DNA of 10,227 nt from positions 1 to 10,227 of the forward strand of contig JANXXV010000708.1 of assembly GCA_025350445.1 (NCBI GenBank). The letters are read 5' to 3'. The notes under the pieces were generated by a model. That model was not told where the DNA came from. It saw only the letters and a list, made by a program, of their open reading frames with translations, and did not search any database. Below are positions 1 through 7,243 of this stretch, one piece after another (the first letter of the stretch is position 1; each line of letters starts with the position of its first letter). The position numbers and the translations under genes were made by a program. The stretch comes from Bryobacteraceae bacterium (lineage in GTDB: Bacteria; Acidobacteriota; Terriglobia; Bryobacterales; Bryobacteraceae).

Positions 1-477
1 CAACTGGTTTCCGCCGCCGTTTTCAGTCTGGCGCACGGCTCGAACGATGCGCAGAAGACCATGGGGATTATCACCGGCGTATTGGTATCCTCCGGCTTCC
101 TCCACACATTCGAGGTCCCTATCTGGGTGATCCTGGCGGCACACGCCGCGATCGCATTGGGAACCTTGAGCGGCGGCTGGCGAATCATTCGCACCATGGG
201 CGGCCGCCTTACGCGGCTGAAACCCCGAGGCGGATTCTGCGCGGAGACCGCAGCTGCCATATCCATTCTGTTTTCCACCTATACCGGGACCCCGGTTTCC
301 ACCACGCACGTCATCGCCGGCGCCATCGTCGGCGTGGGATCCATTCAACGATTGAAAGCGGTCCGCTGGGGGCTCGCCAGCAACATCGTGGCCGCATGGA
401 TTCTGACGATCCCCGCTGCCGCCGCTGTTGGCGCGTTGTCCATGGTGGCGCTCCGCCTCATCACCGACAAGATCTAA
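1..477 (+). CDS. pit: PiT-family inorganic phosphate transporter, C-terminal part (5' end outside window)
   Basis: The reading frame is open from base 1 and ends at TAA 475-477, giving the last 158 residues of an integral inner-membrane protein. It starts within the second PiT signature: HGSNDAQKTMGI is the conserved Asn-Asp motif found in both inverted halves of PiT phosphate:cation symporters. Hydrophobic helices follow, including IWVILAAHAAIALGTL and a C-terminal helix rich in Ala, Ile and Val, with a conserved GTPVSTTHVIAGAIVGVG segment between them that is also typical of the family. An internal ATG at base 61 lies inside the signature and is not the start. Family role: low-affinity uptake of phosphate (or metal-phosphate) driven by the cation gradient. 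The partner often found upstream (a PhoU-like DUF47 protein) would be outside the window. The next gene begins 30 bases downstream but appears to have its own promoter. Confidence 0.9.
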   Translation, partial: QLVSAAVFSLAHGSNDAQKTMGIITGVLVSSGFLHTFEVPIWVILAAHAAIALGTLSGGWRIIRTMGGRLTRLKPRGGFCAETAAAISILFSTYTGTPVSTTHVIAGAIVGVGSIQRLKAVRWGLASNIVAAWILTIPAAAAVGALSMVALRLITDKI

Positions 478-495
478 GCCGGCTTCCGGCCGTTA

Positions 496-501
496 TATAC
501 T
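496..501 (+). promoter_or_regulatory. -10 hexamer TATACT giving a probable leaderless start at 508
   Basis: TATACT matches the TATAAT consensus at five of six positions and is followed by exactly six bases before ATG 508, so the expected +1 is the A of the start codon. No Shine-Dalgarno sequence fits in the six bases. No good -35 is visible 16-18 bases upstream, a region that overlaps the stop codon of the phosphate transporter. An overlapping TATATA at 494-499 is an alternative hexamer. Confidence 0.5.
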
Positions 502-507
502 TCCACC

Positions 508-1608
508 ATGAATCGTCGAGATTTTGGAAAGACAATCCTCACCACCGCCGCAGCGGCCGCGGCCGTAAGCGCGGCGACTCCTCCGTGGCCTTCCGAGAGA
601 GGAGCGACAACAAAAAGACCGTGGCCTCCCGGAGTCAAGATTTCCGTCCAGATTTCCGGAGATCCGCCGGACGATGAACTGCAATTCGTCCAGCAGCTCG
701 GCTGCACGTACGTGAACATTCCGGGTGACGCCAAGACGGCTTCCGCGGAGAATTACATCCGCTTGAAGAATCGCGCCGAGTCGTTCGGCCTACGGGTCTG
801 GAACATCGGCAATGCCAGCGTGCACAACATGGAAGAGGTAACACTGAATCTTCCGGGCCGCGATAAGAAGGTGGAGGAATACAAGCAGTTCCTGCGCAAT
901 CTGGGCAAGGCCGGCATCCGTTACACCACCTACGCGCACATGGGAAACGGCATCTGGAGTTCGGACCCCGGAGTAACCCGCGGCGGAGCGAAGGCCCGTG
1001 CGTTCGACATCGCGACCGCGAAGGGATACTGGAACGGCAAGGTGTTCAACGCTCCGCTGTCGCATGGCCGCGTGTACAGCGAAAAGGAGATCTGGGACAA
1101 CTACGAATACTTCATCAAACAGGTGGTTCCGGTGGCCGAGGAGAACGGCGTGTTCATCGGCATCCATCCGGACGATCCGCCAGTCCCGATGCTGGCTGGG
1201 GTGCCGCGCTGCATCTTCGGCAGCTTTGAAGGCTACAAGCGCGCCATGGAGATTGCCAACAGCCCGAACGTAGGCGTGTGCCTCTGCTGCGGCACGTGGA
1301 TGGAGGGCGGCGAATCGATGGGCGCCAGCGTGGTGGATGCCATCAAGTACTTCGGCAAGGCCGGCAAGCTGTGGAAGATCCATTTCCGCAACGTCACGGC
1401 GCCCATTCCGGCGTTTACGGAAACGTTCGTGGACAACGGCTACACCGACATGTGGAAGGTGATGCGCGCGCTTCGCGAAGTGGAATTCGACGGGGTCGCC
1501 ATCGGCGATCATTTTCCGGCAATGGTTGGCGGCGGGCATGTGGCCATCGCTTATACGGTGGGTTACATGAAGGCGCTGCTCAGCAGGGCCAACGCCGAAT
1601 TCGCCTGA
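508..1608 (+). CDS. Tat-exported mannonate dehydratase (UxuA)-like TIM-barrel protein
   Basis: This 366-residue protein resembles D-mannonate dehydratase, which dehydrates mannonate to 2-keto-3-deoxygluconate using a divalent metal. Family landmarks appear in order: IHPDDPP (His220), the LCCGTW segment (Cys260, where UxuA has LCTGS), IHFRNV (His292), FVDNGYTDMWKVMRAL, and GDHF near the C terminus (Asp334). The His, Cys, His, Asp set corresponds to the metal ligands known for UxuA. It is a little shorter than E. coli UxuA (about 394 residues). Unlike cytoplasmic UxuA it begins with a twin-arginine signal, NRRDFGK, then an Ala-rich hydrophobic stretch to about residue 22, so it should act in the periplasm. 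The start at 508 is fixed by the RR motif and by the -10 hexamer just upstream. It converges on the next gene with a one-base gap. A general sugar isomerase/epimerase of the same fold is the main alternative; the true substrate is unknown. Confidence 0.82.
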   Translation: MNRRDFGKTILTTAAAAAAVSAATPPWPSERGATTKRPWPPGVKISVQISGDPPDDELQFVQQLGCTYVNIPGDAKTASAENYIRLKNRAESFGLRVWNIGNASVHNMEEVTLNLPGRDKKVEEYKQFLRNLGKAGIRYTTYAHMGNGIWSSDPGVTRGGAKARAFDIATAKGYWNGKVFNAPLSHGRVYSEKEIWDNYEYFIKQVVPVAEENGVFIGIHPDDPPVPMLAGVPRCIFGSFEGYKRAMEIANSPNVGVCLCCGTWMEGGESMGASVVDAIKYFGKAGKLWKIHFRNVTAPIPAFTETFVDNGYTDMWKVMRALREVEFDGVAIGDHFPAMVGGGHVAIAYTVGYMKALLSRANAEFA

Positions 1609-1609
1609 G

Positions 1610-2509
1610 TTAGCGGTAGATCGGATTCAGTACCCGATCGATGTATTCGCGGTTCACCTTCGCGCTCTCAAGCGGGGTGATCCGCGCGTTGTCCAGATCG
1701 ATGGTGATCCAGCCCTTGTAATTCACGCTCTTCAGAATCCGGTGCAGCGCCGGGAAGTCGATTACGCCGCGGCCCAGTTCAATCACGTTGTCCAGGTAGT
1801 TATTGAGGCCGCGGTTGTAGGCGCGAATGTCCTTGTAGTGCATGTAGACGATACGCTGTTTGTACTTCTCGAAGATCGCCACCGGATCGCCGCCGCCCAT
1901 CCAAACCTGCGCGGTATCGGGCGCGAGGTTGAAGTACCGCGGATCGGTCAGCTTCATCAGCAGGTCGATCTGCCGCGGGTTCTCAATGAGCCCGCCGACG
2001 TGGGGATGAACCGCGGTCTTGATGCGGTAGTCGTTCCAGGCAATCTTGCCGATGGCATTCCAGGTGGCCGCTGTGTTTGCGATGGCCTCGTGTTCATCCT
2101 CCACATCCGGAGGCGGCGGACCATAGATCAGCCGGTCGCTGCCGAATCGCTTCAAGTAGCCGAGAAACTTGTGGCAATCCTTTAACAGGCGTTCGCGTTC
2201 GGAAACCAGGTGGAACTGATCGCCCCAATAGATGGTGGCAACCCGGAGCTTGTGCTGGGCCAGGAGCGGTTCGAGTTCGTTCATATTCCCGTCGTTGACC
2301 GGCAGATTATTCGTGGTGAACGGTTCCACTCCGTTGAAGCCGGCGGCGGCCACATCGGGCACAATCTCAGACCAGTGCAAAGTACGCTTACCAGCCTTCA
2401 CGCTCCACGTAACGGCGCCCAGTCCCCACTGAATGTTTGGCTGGTTGTTCGATTGGGCGGCCATCGCCAATGGAGCCGCCGCGGCTAAGATCACTTGTCG
2501 TCTGGTCAT
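1610..2509 (-). CDS. Exported IolE-like TIM-barrel sugar isomerase/dehydratase (AP endonuclease 2-like fold)
   Basis: This 299-residue protein belongs to the xylose isomerase-like TIM-barrel superfamily. It is closest in pattern to myo-inosose-2 dehydratase (IolE) and hydroxypyruvate isomerase relatives. Visible landmarks are AGFNGVEPF (Glu62), AVHPHVGGLIENP (His168, His170, like the HHHMG region of IolE), a DPRYFNLAPDTAQVWMGGGD segment with Asp198, YMHYKDIR (His224) and GWITIDLD (Asp271), then the ESA..NREYI tail common in this group. Asp198, His224 and Asp271 fall where the family places its metal ligands; the last is often Glu. The N terminus MTRRQVILAAAAPLAMAAQ is a signal peptide, possibly Tat (RR) but weak for that motif, so a periplasmic location is inferred. 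A purine-rich AGGGAG ends two bases before the ATG, too close for ideal Shine-Dalgarno spacing, and a TATAAA hexamer suggests a near-leaderless start. The substrate cannot be told from sequence. Confidence 0.8.
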   Translation of the reverse strand: MTRRQVILAAAAPLAMAAQSNNQPNIQWGLGAVTWSVKAGKRTLHWSEIVPDVAAAGFNGVEPFTTNNLPVNDGNMNELEPLLAQHKLRVATIYWGDQFHLVSERERLLKDCHKFLGYLKRFGSDRLIYGPPPPDVEDEHEAIANTAATWNAIGKIAWNDYRIKTAVHPHVGGLIENPRQIDLLMKLTDPRYFNLAPDTAQVWMGGGDPVAIFEKYKQRIVYMHYKDIRAYNRGLNNYLDNVIELGRGVIDFPALHRILKSVNYKGWITIDLDNARITPLESAKVNREYIDRVLNPIYR

Positions 2510-2517
2510 CGCTCCCT

Positions 2518-2523
2518 TTTATA
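2518..2523 (-). promoter_or_regulatory. -10 hexamer TATAAA for the IolE-like gene
   Basis: Read on the minus strand, TATAAA (five of six to consensus) is followed by eight bases and then the ATG at 2509, so +1 is expected one or two bases before the start codon. A weak -35, TTCATG, lies 18 bases upstream. The hexamer overlaps a possible plus-strand -10 for the divergent lactonase gene. Confidence 0.45.
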
Positions 2524-2525
2524 CA
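2520..2525 (+). promoter_or_regulatory. Possible -10 hexamer TATACA for the lactonase gene
   Basis: TATACA (four of six to consensus) on the plus strand shares the same AT-rich island as the minus-strand TATAAA. It would start transcription near 2532, about 35 bases before the preferred ATG at 2567. A TTGTCG at 2495-2500 is a poor -35 at 19 bases. Weak on its own; it is listed because a divergent gene needs a promoter in this short gap. Confidence 0.25.
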
Positions 2526-2566
2526 CCACTTGCGTTAGCACCATGAAGTGCGATTGGATGGAACCC

Positions 2567-3709
2567 ATGCAATCAACTCAAAATCACTGGATCAGATTCG
2601 CGGTGCTGGCACTCGGGTTAAGCGCTTGTCTGCCGGCCGCGCAGTACACCTTCTACGTCGGCACGTATACCAGAGGGGACAGCAAGGGCGTCTACTCGTA
2701 TCACTTCGACACTGCCACGGGCGAGATCACGAAGATCGGACTCGCCGGTGAAGTGGTGAACCCTTCCTGGGTAACGCTGCACCCGAACGGAAAGTTCCTC
2801 TACGCGGTGAGCGAGCTTGGAAACGACGGGAAGTCGCAGGGCAAGGTGACCGCCTTCTCGATTGACGCGGCTACCGGCGGCCTTACGATGCTGAACAGCG
2901 TCTCATCCGGCGGCGGCGGCGCGTGCCACATCGTGGTGGATAAGACGGGCAAATCGCTGATGGTCGCCAACTACGGAACGGGGAGCGCCGCGGCGTTCGC
3001 CATCCAGCCCGATGGACGCTTGGTGGAGCCGCCGACAGTGGTACAACATAGCGGATCGAGCGTCGACAAGGCGCGGCAACGCGGGCCCCACGCGCATGCC
3101 GTGGTGCTTTCGGCCGACAACCGTTTCCTGTTCGTTCCGGATCTGGGTCTCGATCAGATCATGAGCTATCGCCTCGATCCCACGAAGCCATCGCTCACTG
3201 CGAACGATCCGCCCTTCGCGAAAGTGGCCGCGGGTTCCGGGCCGAGGCACTTCGCCTTCCATCCGAAGGGCAAGTTCGCCTACGGTCTAAACGAGATGAA
3301 ATCCAGCGTCACCGCCTTCCGGTACGATGGCAAACGCGGCGCCCTGACGGAGATTCAGACCATTTCCACACTGCCGAAAGACTTCACGGGCGTAGACAAC
3401 TCGGCCGAGATCGCAGTGGATGCCGCGGGCCGGTTCGTTTACGCCAGCAATCGCGGGCACGACAGCATCACCGTCTTCGCCATCGCCAAGGACGGCAAGC
3501 TGACGGTGGTGCAGAACATCCCGACCAAGGGCAAGGCGCCGCGCAGCTTCCGGATCGACCCCAGCGGCAAGTATCTGCTGGCGGCAAATCAGGACACCTC
3601 GAACATCGTCGTCTTCCGAATCGATTCAAAAACCGGGCAGCTTACCGACACGGGCAAGGCGATCGATGCGCCGTTTCCGGTGTGCATTCAGTTCCGGGTT
3701 TCCCGTTGA
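2567..3709 (+). CDS. Exported beta-propeller lactonase (6-phosphogluconolactonase/YbhE-like family)
   Basis: This is a 380-residue member of the seven-bladed beta-propeller lactonase family (Pfam lactonase type, which includes E. coli YbhE/Pgl). Diagnostic pieces recur in blade order: YVGTYT at the N terminus, NPSWVTLHPNGKFLYAVSE, HAHAVVLSADNRFLFVPDLG, GPRHFAFHPKGKFAYGLNE, FVYASNRGHDSITVF and PRSFRIDPSGKYLLAANQ. Family enzymes hydrolyse sugar lactones to aldonic acids, though many members have no proven substrate. A signal peptide precedes the propeller; LSAC at residues 18-21 fits a lipobox, so it may be a lipoprotein, and cleavage after LPAA is the non-lipid alternative. The start is uncertain. 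ATG 2567 gives the most normal signal peptide and has GGATGG five bases upstream. ATGs at 2543 and 2558 are in frame, and the frame is open back to 2495, but that would overlap the divergent gene. The stop codon overlaps the promoter of the TonB receptor. Confidence 0.85.
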   Translation: MQSTQNHWIRFAVLALGLSACLPAAQYTFYVGTYTRGDSKGVYSYHFDTATGEITKIGLAGEVVNPSWVTLHPNGKFLYAVSELGNDGKSQGKVTAFSIDAATGGLTMLNSVSSGGGGACHIVVDKTGKSLMVANYGTGSAAAFAIQPDGRLVEPPTVVQHSGSSVDKARQRGPHAHAVVLSADNRFLFVPDLGLDQIMSYRLDPTKPSLTANDPPFAKVAAGSGPRHFAFHPKGKFAYGLNEMKSSVTAFRYDGKRGALTEIQTISTLPKDFTGVDNSAEIAVDAAGRFVYASNRGHDSITVFAIAKDGKLTVVQNIPTKGKAPRSFRIDPSGKYLLAANQDTSNIVVFRIDSKTGQLTDTGKAIDAPFPVCIQFRVSR

Positions 3710-3734
3710 CATCGGGGGCCAATTGTTATAGGTT
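3706..3734 (+). promoter_or_regulatory. Sigma-70-type promoter of the TonB-dependent receptor
   Basis: A perfect -35 TTGACA at 3706-3711 is followed, 17 bases later, by TAGGTT at 3729-3734 (T, A and final T conserved). TATAGG at 3727-3732 matches better (four of six) but has a spacing of only 15. Predicted +1 is near 3741, leaving a leader of about 14 bases that contains the ribosome site. The TGA stop of the lactonase gene (3707-3709) lies inside the -35. Confidence 0.45.
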
Positions 3735-3744
3735 GACCGGAGAC

Positions 3745-3750
3745 AGGGGG
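3745..3750 (+). promoter_or_regulatory. Ribosome binding site AGGGGG of the TonB receptor
   Basis: AGGGGG lies four bases before ATG 3755. It is the clearest Shine-Dalgarno-like site in the window; four other starts appear leaderless. It confirms the ATG that begins the signal peptide. Confidence 0.5.
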
Positions 3751-3754
3751 TTTC

Positions 3755-6700
3755 ATGCGTTACAGGATATTCGCGTTATTGGTACTTGCTTCCAGCCTTT
3801 GGGCTCAGACTACAGGTACCGCCACGCTGGTCGGCACCATCACGGACACGACCGGGGCGGTGATGGCCGGGGCACAGGTGAAGGTGCTGAATACGGCCAC
3901 TGCGTTTGTAGCGGAGACGGTAACCAACGCAGAGGGCTCCTACTACGTACCGTATCTGGCCCCTGGCATGTACCGCATTTCGATTGAAGCTACCGGCTTC
4001 AAGATGCACGTGCGGGACGGCGTGTCGCTGCGCACCAACGAAACGCCCCGCATTGACGTGCAGCTTGAAGTAGGAAGCATCACCGACTCGGTGAAGGTGA
4101 ACGCTTCGGCGCCGCTGCTTGAGACGGAGACTTCGGCTACCGGCCAGATCATGGAAGGGGAGACGGTGGTGAAGATCCCGGTGATGCAGAAGGGCATCAA
4201 GCGCATGACGCTCTATATGCCCGGCCTGAACGTGATCAACGGACTGCACGGGGTGGGTCAGCGGGAGCGCTCGCTTGGCATGACGCTCGACGGCGTCAGC
4301 GGCAAGGAACCCGTTCGCGGCGCGGTCAACGACGATCAGAAGATCATGACCGGCACGCTCGATATGATCCAGGAGTTCAAGATGTGGACCACCGGGTTGC
4401 CGGCGGAGTTTGGACACTCCAGCGGCGGTCTTCTGTCGGCAGTCTACAAGAGCGGCACGAACTCGTTCCACGGCTCGGCGGAAGACCGCTACCTGAACGG
4501 CGCGCTGGTACACCGGCAGTACTTCGACCAGTTGAAGCGCTGCGACGTCGGCCTGCCCTGCAATCCGTGGAGCTACCACGAAATGTCCGCCACCGCCGGG
4601 GGGCCGGTTTACATCCCGAAGATCTACAACGGCAAGGACAAGACCTTCTGGTTCTTCGGATTCCAGCGTCACCAGGAGCACGTTTCCGAAACGGCCATCA
4701 CCAACGTGCCCACGCCCGAGATGTACAAGGGCGATTTTACTCTGGGCGGCAAGGGCTATCCGATTTACGATCCGGCGACCACGCGCCAGGACGCCACCGG
4801 CAAATGGGTCCGCGATCCGTTTCCCGGCAACCAGATTCCGGTGAATCGCTTCGACCCGGTGTCGGTGAAGCTACTGTCCAACAATCCCTGGCCGCAGGCT
4901 AACAAGCCGGGTGTCATCACGCCCACTGGCCCGCAGCAGGACTTGGTGCTTCCGACGCTAGGGCAGTATTTTTTCACCCGGTTCGACACCAAGGTGGACC
5001 ACCAGTTCAACGTAAATCATCGCATCTTCGGACGCGTGTCGCGGATGCGTAACCGCGCGCCCGGCCGGTATTCGACCGACATTTCCTGGTCCATCTACGA
5101 CCCGGTCTTGACGCAGCCGAACGATTTCACGAACGTCGTGATTTCCGACACTTACACCATCTCGCCGACTCTGATCAACGAATTCCGTCTGGGATACAAC
5201 CGGCGCCACGAGACCAAAGATCCGGTCAGTTACGGCCAGGGATGGGCTGGTAAGCTGGGCATCCCCAACGTGAGCGACGCGACGTTCCCGAAGATCGTCA
5301 CGGGCTTCAACGGAACTCCGGGCGGCCGGTTCCAGAACGTCTCGGAAGACAACACGCTGCAGGAGAACCTGACCAAGGTTACCGGCAAGCACACCATTAA
5401 GGCCGGTTATGAGCTGATCTTTACCCGGTACAACTCGCTGACGGAAGCTCTGCCGTCAGGCGTCTACAACATGGGAGGCACTGAGCAGCCTTTCACGCCC
5501 AATACCGGGAACACGTTCGCCAGTTTCCTGCTGGGCAACGTTGCCAGCGCGCAGTTTACGCGCAACAACGCCACGTGGCTGCCGCGCTGGACGACCCATT
5601 CGCTGTACGTGCAGGACGACTTCCGGCCGTTCAAGAACGTCACGCTGAACCTTGGCTTGCGCTGGTCTTACGAATCGCCGTTCTCGACCAAGTATGGACA
5701 GCAGTCGCAGTTCGATCCGAACGCGATTGATCCTGCCAGCGGATTGAAGGGCGCCATTGTGCATGGCGGCGGCCAACTGGCGAAGAAGGATCTGAACAAC
5801 TTCCAACCGCGCGTCGGGGTTGCCTGGAGCTTCCGGCCGAATTTCGTATTCCGGTCGAGCTTTACCATCATCAACAGCGATCTGATGACGAACGACATCA
5901 ATCAGAACTTTGAAGAATACGTTGCCACGGCTAACGTGCAAGCGCCGACGGGCGACCCGCGGACGGTGTTCAAGCTTTCGCAGGGGCCGCCCGCGATCAG
6001 CTTCCCGGCCGCCGCCGATGGCAGCGTTCCCTACATTGGGACTAACTACGCCAGCCGCAACGCTACCTGGTACGACCCGAACTTCCGCACGCCTTACGTG
6101 ATGACATGGTCCGGCGGTGTCCAGTGGCAGTTCAAGCCGACATGGTTGACGGAACTTTCCTACCAGGGATCGGCCGGCGTGAAGCTGCAGAACGCGATGA
6201 ACATCAACGTGCAGCCGATCGGCTGGTTCCCTTCCGACACAGCTACGCTGGATAAGATCCGCACCAATTTCCAAAGCTACAAGCCGTATCCGCAGTTCGG
6301 GAACGTGAACCTGGTGAGCAATATGGGACACAACACTTATCATGCGGCGACGGTGCGCTTTGAGAAGCGCTACTCTGACGGCATAACGTTCAACTCGTTC
6401 TACACGTGGTCGAAGACGCTCAACAATTTCGACGACGACGCCGCGGTGGGCGGAGCGATATCCTACTACAGCCGGAACCTGGAGAAGGGCCGCGCCAGCT
6501 ACGACGTTCACCATCGCTGGGTTTCCACTTTGACGTACGAACTTCCGTTCGGCAAGGGCCGCAAGTTTATGGGCGGCGGCGGACTGAAGAATACGCTGCT
6601 GGGCGGCTGGGAGATCGTCTGGGTGCAGACGTTCCAGAGCGGACCTCCGTTTACTGTTAACTTCGCGGGCAGCTCGTCGAATTACCTTCCGGGCGTTGGC

Positions 6701-7111
6701 AACAGGCCCAATCAGATTCTGCCCGACGGGCAGGTGAAACTGGAACACGTGGACATTGGGCCGAACCGTTTTCCTTTCTCGGCTCAGACCCGGTATTTGA
6801 ATATAAACGGGTTCGCTTATCCGGCGGCTTATACGATTGGTACGCTGGGCCGGAATACGCTGGAAGCGCCCGGCATTATCTGGCCGCAGACTTCCATTCA
6901 GAAGACCTGGATGGTTAAGGAGCGGATCCGATTGACGATGCGCGGCGACATCAACAACATTTACAAGTATCATAATTTCAATCCGCCTAACTCTACGTTT
7001 AACAAGAGCGACCCGTCCGGGTTTGGGACGTTTACCGGAACGCGGGGGAGCTTCTCCGACATCGGGACTGGCCGGTGGCACGCGATTTTGGTTGGCCGGG
7101 TGGAGTGGTAG
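3755..7111 (+). CDS. Oar-like TonB-dependent receptor with N-terminal carboxypeptidase-regulatory-like domain
   Basis: This 1118-residue outer-membrane protein is of the large Oar-like type abundant in Acidobacteriota. Residues 1-18 (MRYRIFALLVLASSLWAQ) are a Sec signal peptide. Residues about 22-100 form a carboxypeptidase-regulatory-like beta-sandwich: LVGTITDTTGAVMAGAQVKV, a TNAEGSYYVPYLAPGMYRI turn, then the FK..V segment. The plug follows at about 115-240 with TLDGVSGKEP, IQEFKMWTTGLPAEFGHSSG and SGTNSFHGSAEDRYLNG. The rest is a beta-barrel rich in aromatic, alternating strands (FGRVSRMRNRAPGR, SLYVQDDFRPFKNVTLNLGL, FEKRYSDGITFNSFYTWSKT) that ends in VGRVEW, the C-terminal aromatic typical of outer-membrane barrels. 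Family role: TonB/ExbBD-powered uptake of bulky ligands; the ligand here is unknown. No SusD-like partner lies next to it, so it is not a SusCD pair. It has its own promoter and Shine-Dalgarno site. GC at third positions seems to fall in the last 300 bases. Confidence 0.92.
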   Translation: MRYRIFALLVLASSLWAQTTGTATLVGTITDTTGAVMAGAQVKVLNTATAFVAETVTNAEGSYYVPYLAPGMYRISIEATGFKMHVRDGVSLRTNETPRIDVQLEVGSITDSVKVNASAPLLETETSATGQIMEGETVVKIPVMQKGIKRMTLYMPGLNVINGLHGVGQRERSLGMTLDGVSGKEPVRGAVNDDQKIMTGTLDMIQEFKMWTTGLPAEFGHSSGGLLSAVYKSGTNSFHGSAEDRYLNGALVHRQYFDQLKRCDVGLPCNPWSYHEMSATAGGPVYIPKIYNGKDKTFWFFGFQRHQEHVSETAITNVPTPEMYKGDFTLGGKGYPIYDPATTRQDATGKWVRDPFPGNQIPVNRFDPVSVKLLSNNPWPQANKPGVITPTGPQQDLVLPTLGQYFFTRFDTKVDHQFNVNHRIFGRVSRMRNRAPGRYSTDISWSIYDPVLTQPNDFTNVVISDTYTISPTLINEFRLGYNRRHETKDPVSYGQGWAGKLGIPNVSDATFPKIVTGFNGTPGGRFQNVSEDNTLQENLTKVTGKHTIKAGYELIFTRYNSLTEALPSGVYNMGGTEQPFTPNTGNTFASFLLGNVASAQFTRNNATWLPRWTTHSLYVQDDFRPFKNVTLNLGLRWSYESPFSTKYGQQSQFDPNAIDPASGLKGAIVHGGGQLAKKDLNNFQPRVGVAWSFRPNFVFRSSFTIINSDLMTNDINQNFEEYVATANVQAPTGDPRTVFKLSQGPPAISFPAAADGSVPYIGTNYASRNATWYDPNFRTPYVMTWSGGVQWQFKPTWLTELSYQGSAGVKLQNAMNINVQPIGWFPSDTATLDKIRTNFQSYKPYPQFGNVNLVSNMGHNTYHAATVRFEKRYSDGITFNSFYTWSKTLNNFDDDAAVGGAISYYSRNLEKGRASYDVHHRWVSTLTYELPFGKGRKFMGGGGLKNTLLGGWEIVWVQTFQSGPPFTVNFAGSSSNYLPGVGNRPNQILPDGQVKLEHVDIGPNRFPFSAQTRYLNINGFAYPAAYTIGTLGRNTLEAPGIIWPQTSIQKTWMVKERIRLTMRGDINNIYKYHNFNPPNSTFNKSDPSGFGTFTGTRGSFSDIGTGRWHAILVGRVEW

Positions 7112-7243
7112 GGGCGGCTGAACGGACAGCTAGAGCGGGCCTGGGGGTCCGCCGCAGACGCGGGCGTCTGCCCCACCGGCTCCTGTTGGGAGTTCACGGC
7201 TGTGATGCTTAATCCGGCAGTTCGACGGTAAGCGACTAAATCC
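7112..7243. other. Intergenic region between convergent receptor and oxidoreductase genes
   Basis: These 132 bases separate two convergent stop codons. They hold one strong palindrome (7154-7171) and no convincing open frame, RNA gene or T-tract terminator. The flanks are G-rich on the left (GGGGG at 7143-7147) and C-rich on the right (CCCC at 7171-7174). Confidence 0.7.
7154..7171. repeat. Perfect GCAGACGC/GCGTCTGC palindrome (REP-like element or bidirectional terminator stem)
   Basis: GCAGACGC, two G bases, then GCGTCTGC form an eight-base perfect inverted repeat, in practice seven pairs with a four-base loop. Outer GGG (7145-7147) can pair with CCC (7172-7174) across a one-sided six-base bulge. 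Its position between convergent genes fits a terminator for both strands, but no run of T follows on either side. A dispersed palindromic (REP-like) unit is the other reading; copy number elsewhere in the genome cannot be seen here. Confidence 0.5.

Noticed and set aside
790..1539. Open frame of 249 codons antisense to the UxuA-like gene
   Set aside because: Low-complexity His/Arg/Ala composition without motifs; the sense frame has clear metal-ligand motifs.
2495..2566. Extended lactonase start at 2495
   Set aside because: It would overlap the first codons of the divergent IolE-like gene and add 24 residues in front of a normal signal peptide.
3776..4681. Open frame of 301 codons antisense to the start of the TonB receptor
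   Set aside because: Shadow of the receptor frame; no domain, and it would cover the receptor promoter-proximal region without its own convincing start.
5456..7081. Long open frame (541 codons) on the minus strand opposite the TonB receptor
   Set aside because: Its translation is Arg/Val/His-rich with no recognisable domain, the typical antisense shadow of a GC-rich gene. The plus-strand frame has signal peptide, plug, barrel and a conserved C terminus.
508..7111. A SusCD-type polysaccharide utilisation locus
   Set aside because: The receptor is Oar-like, no SusD-like lipoprotein or glycoside hydrolase is present, and gene strands alternate.
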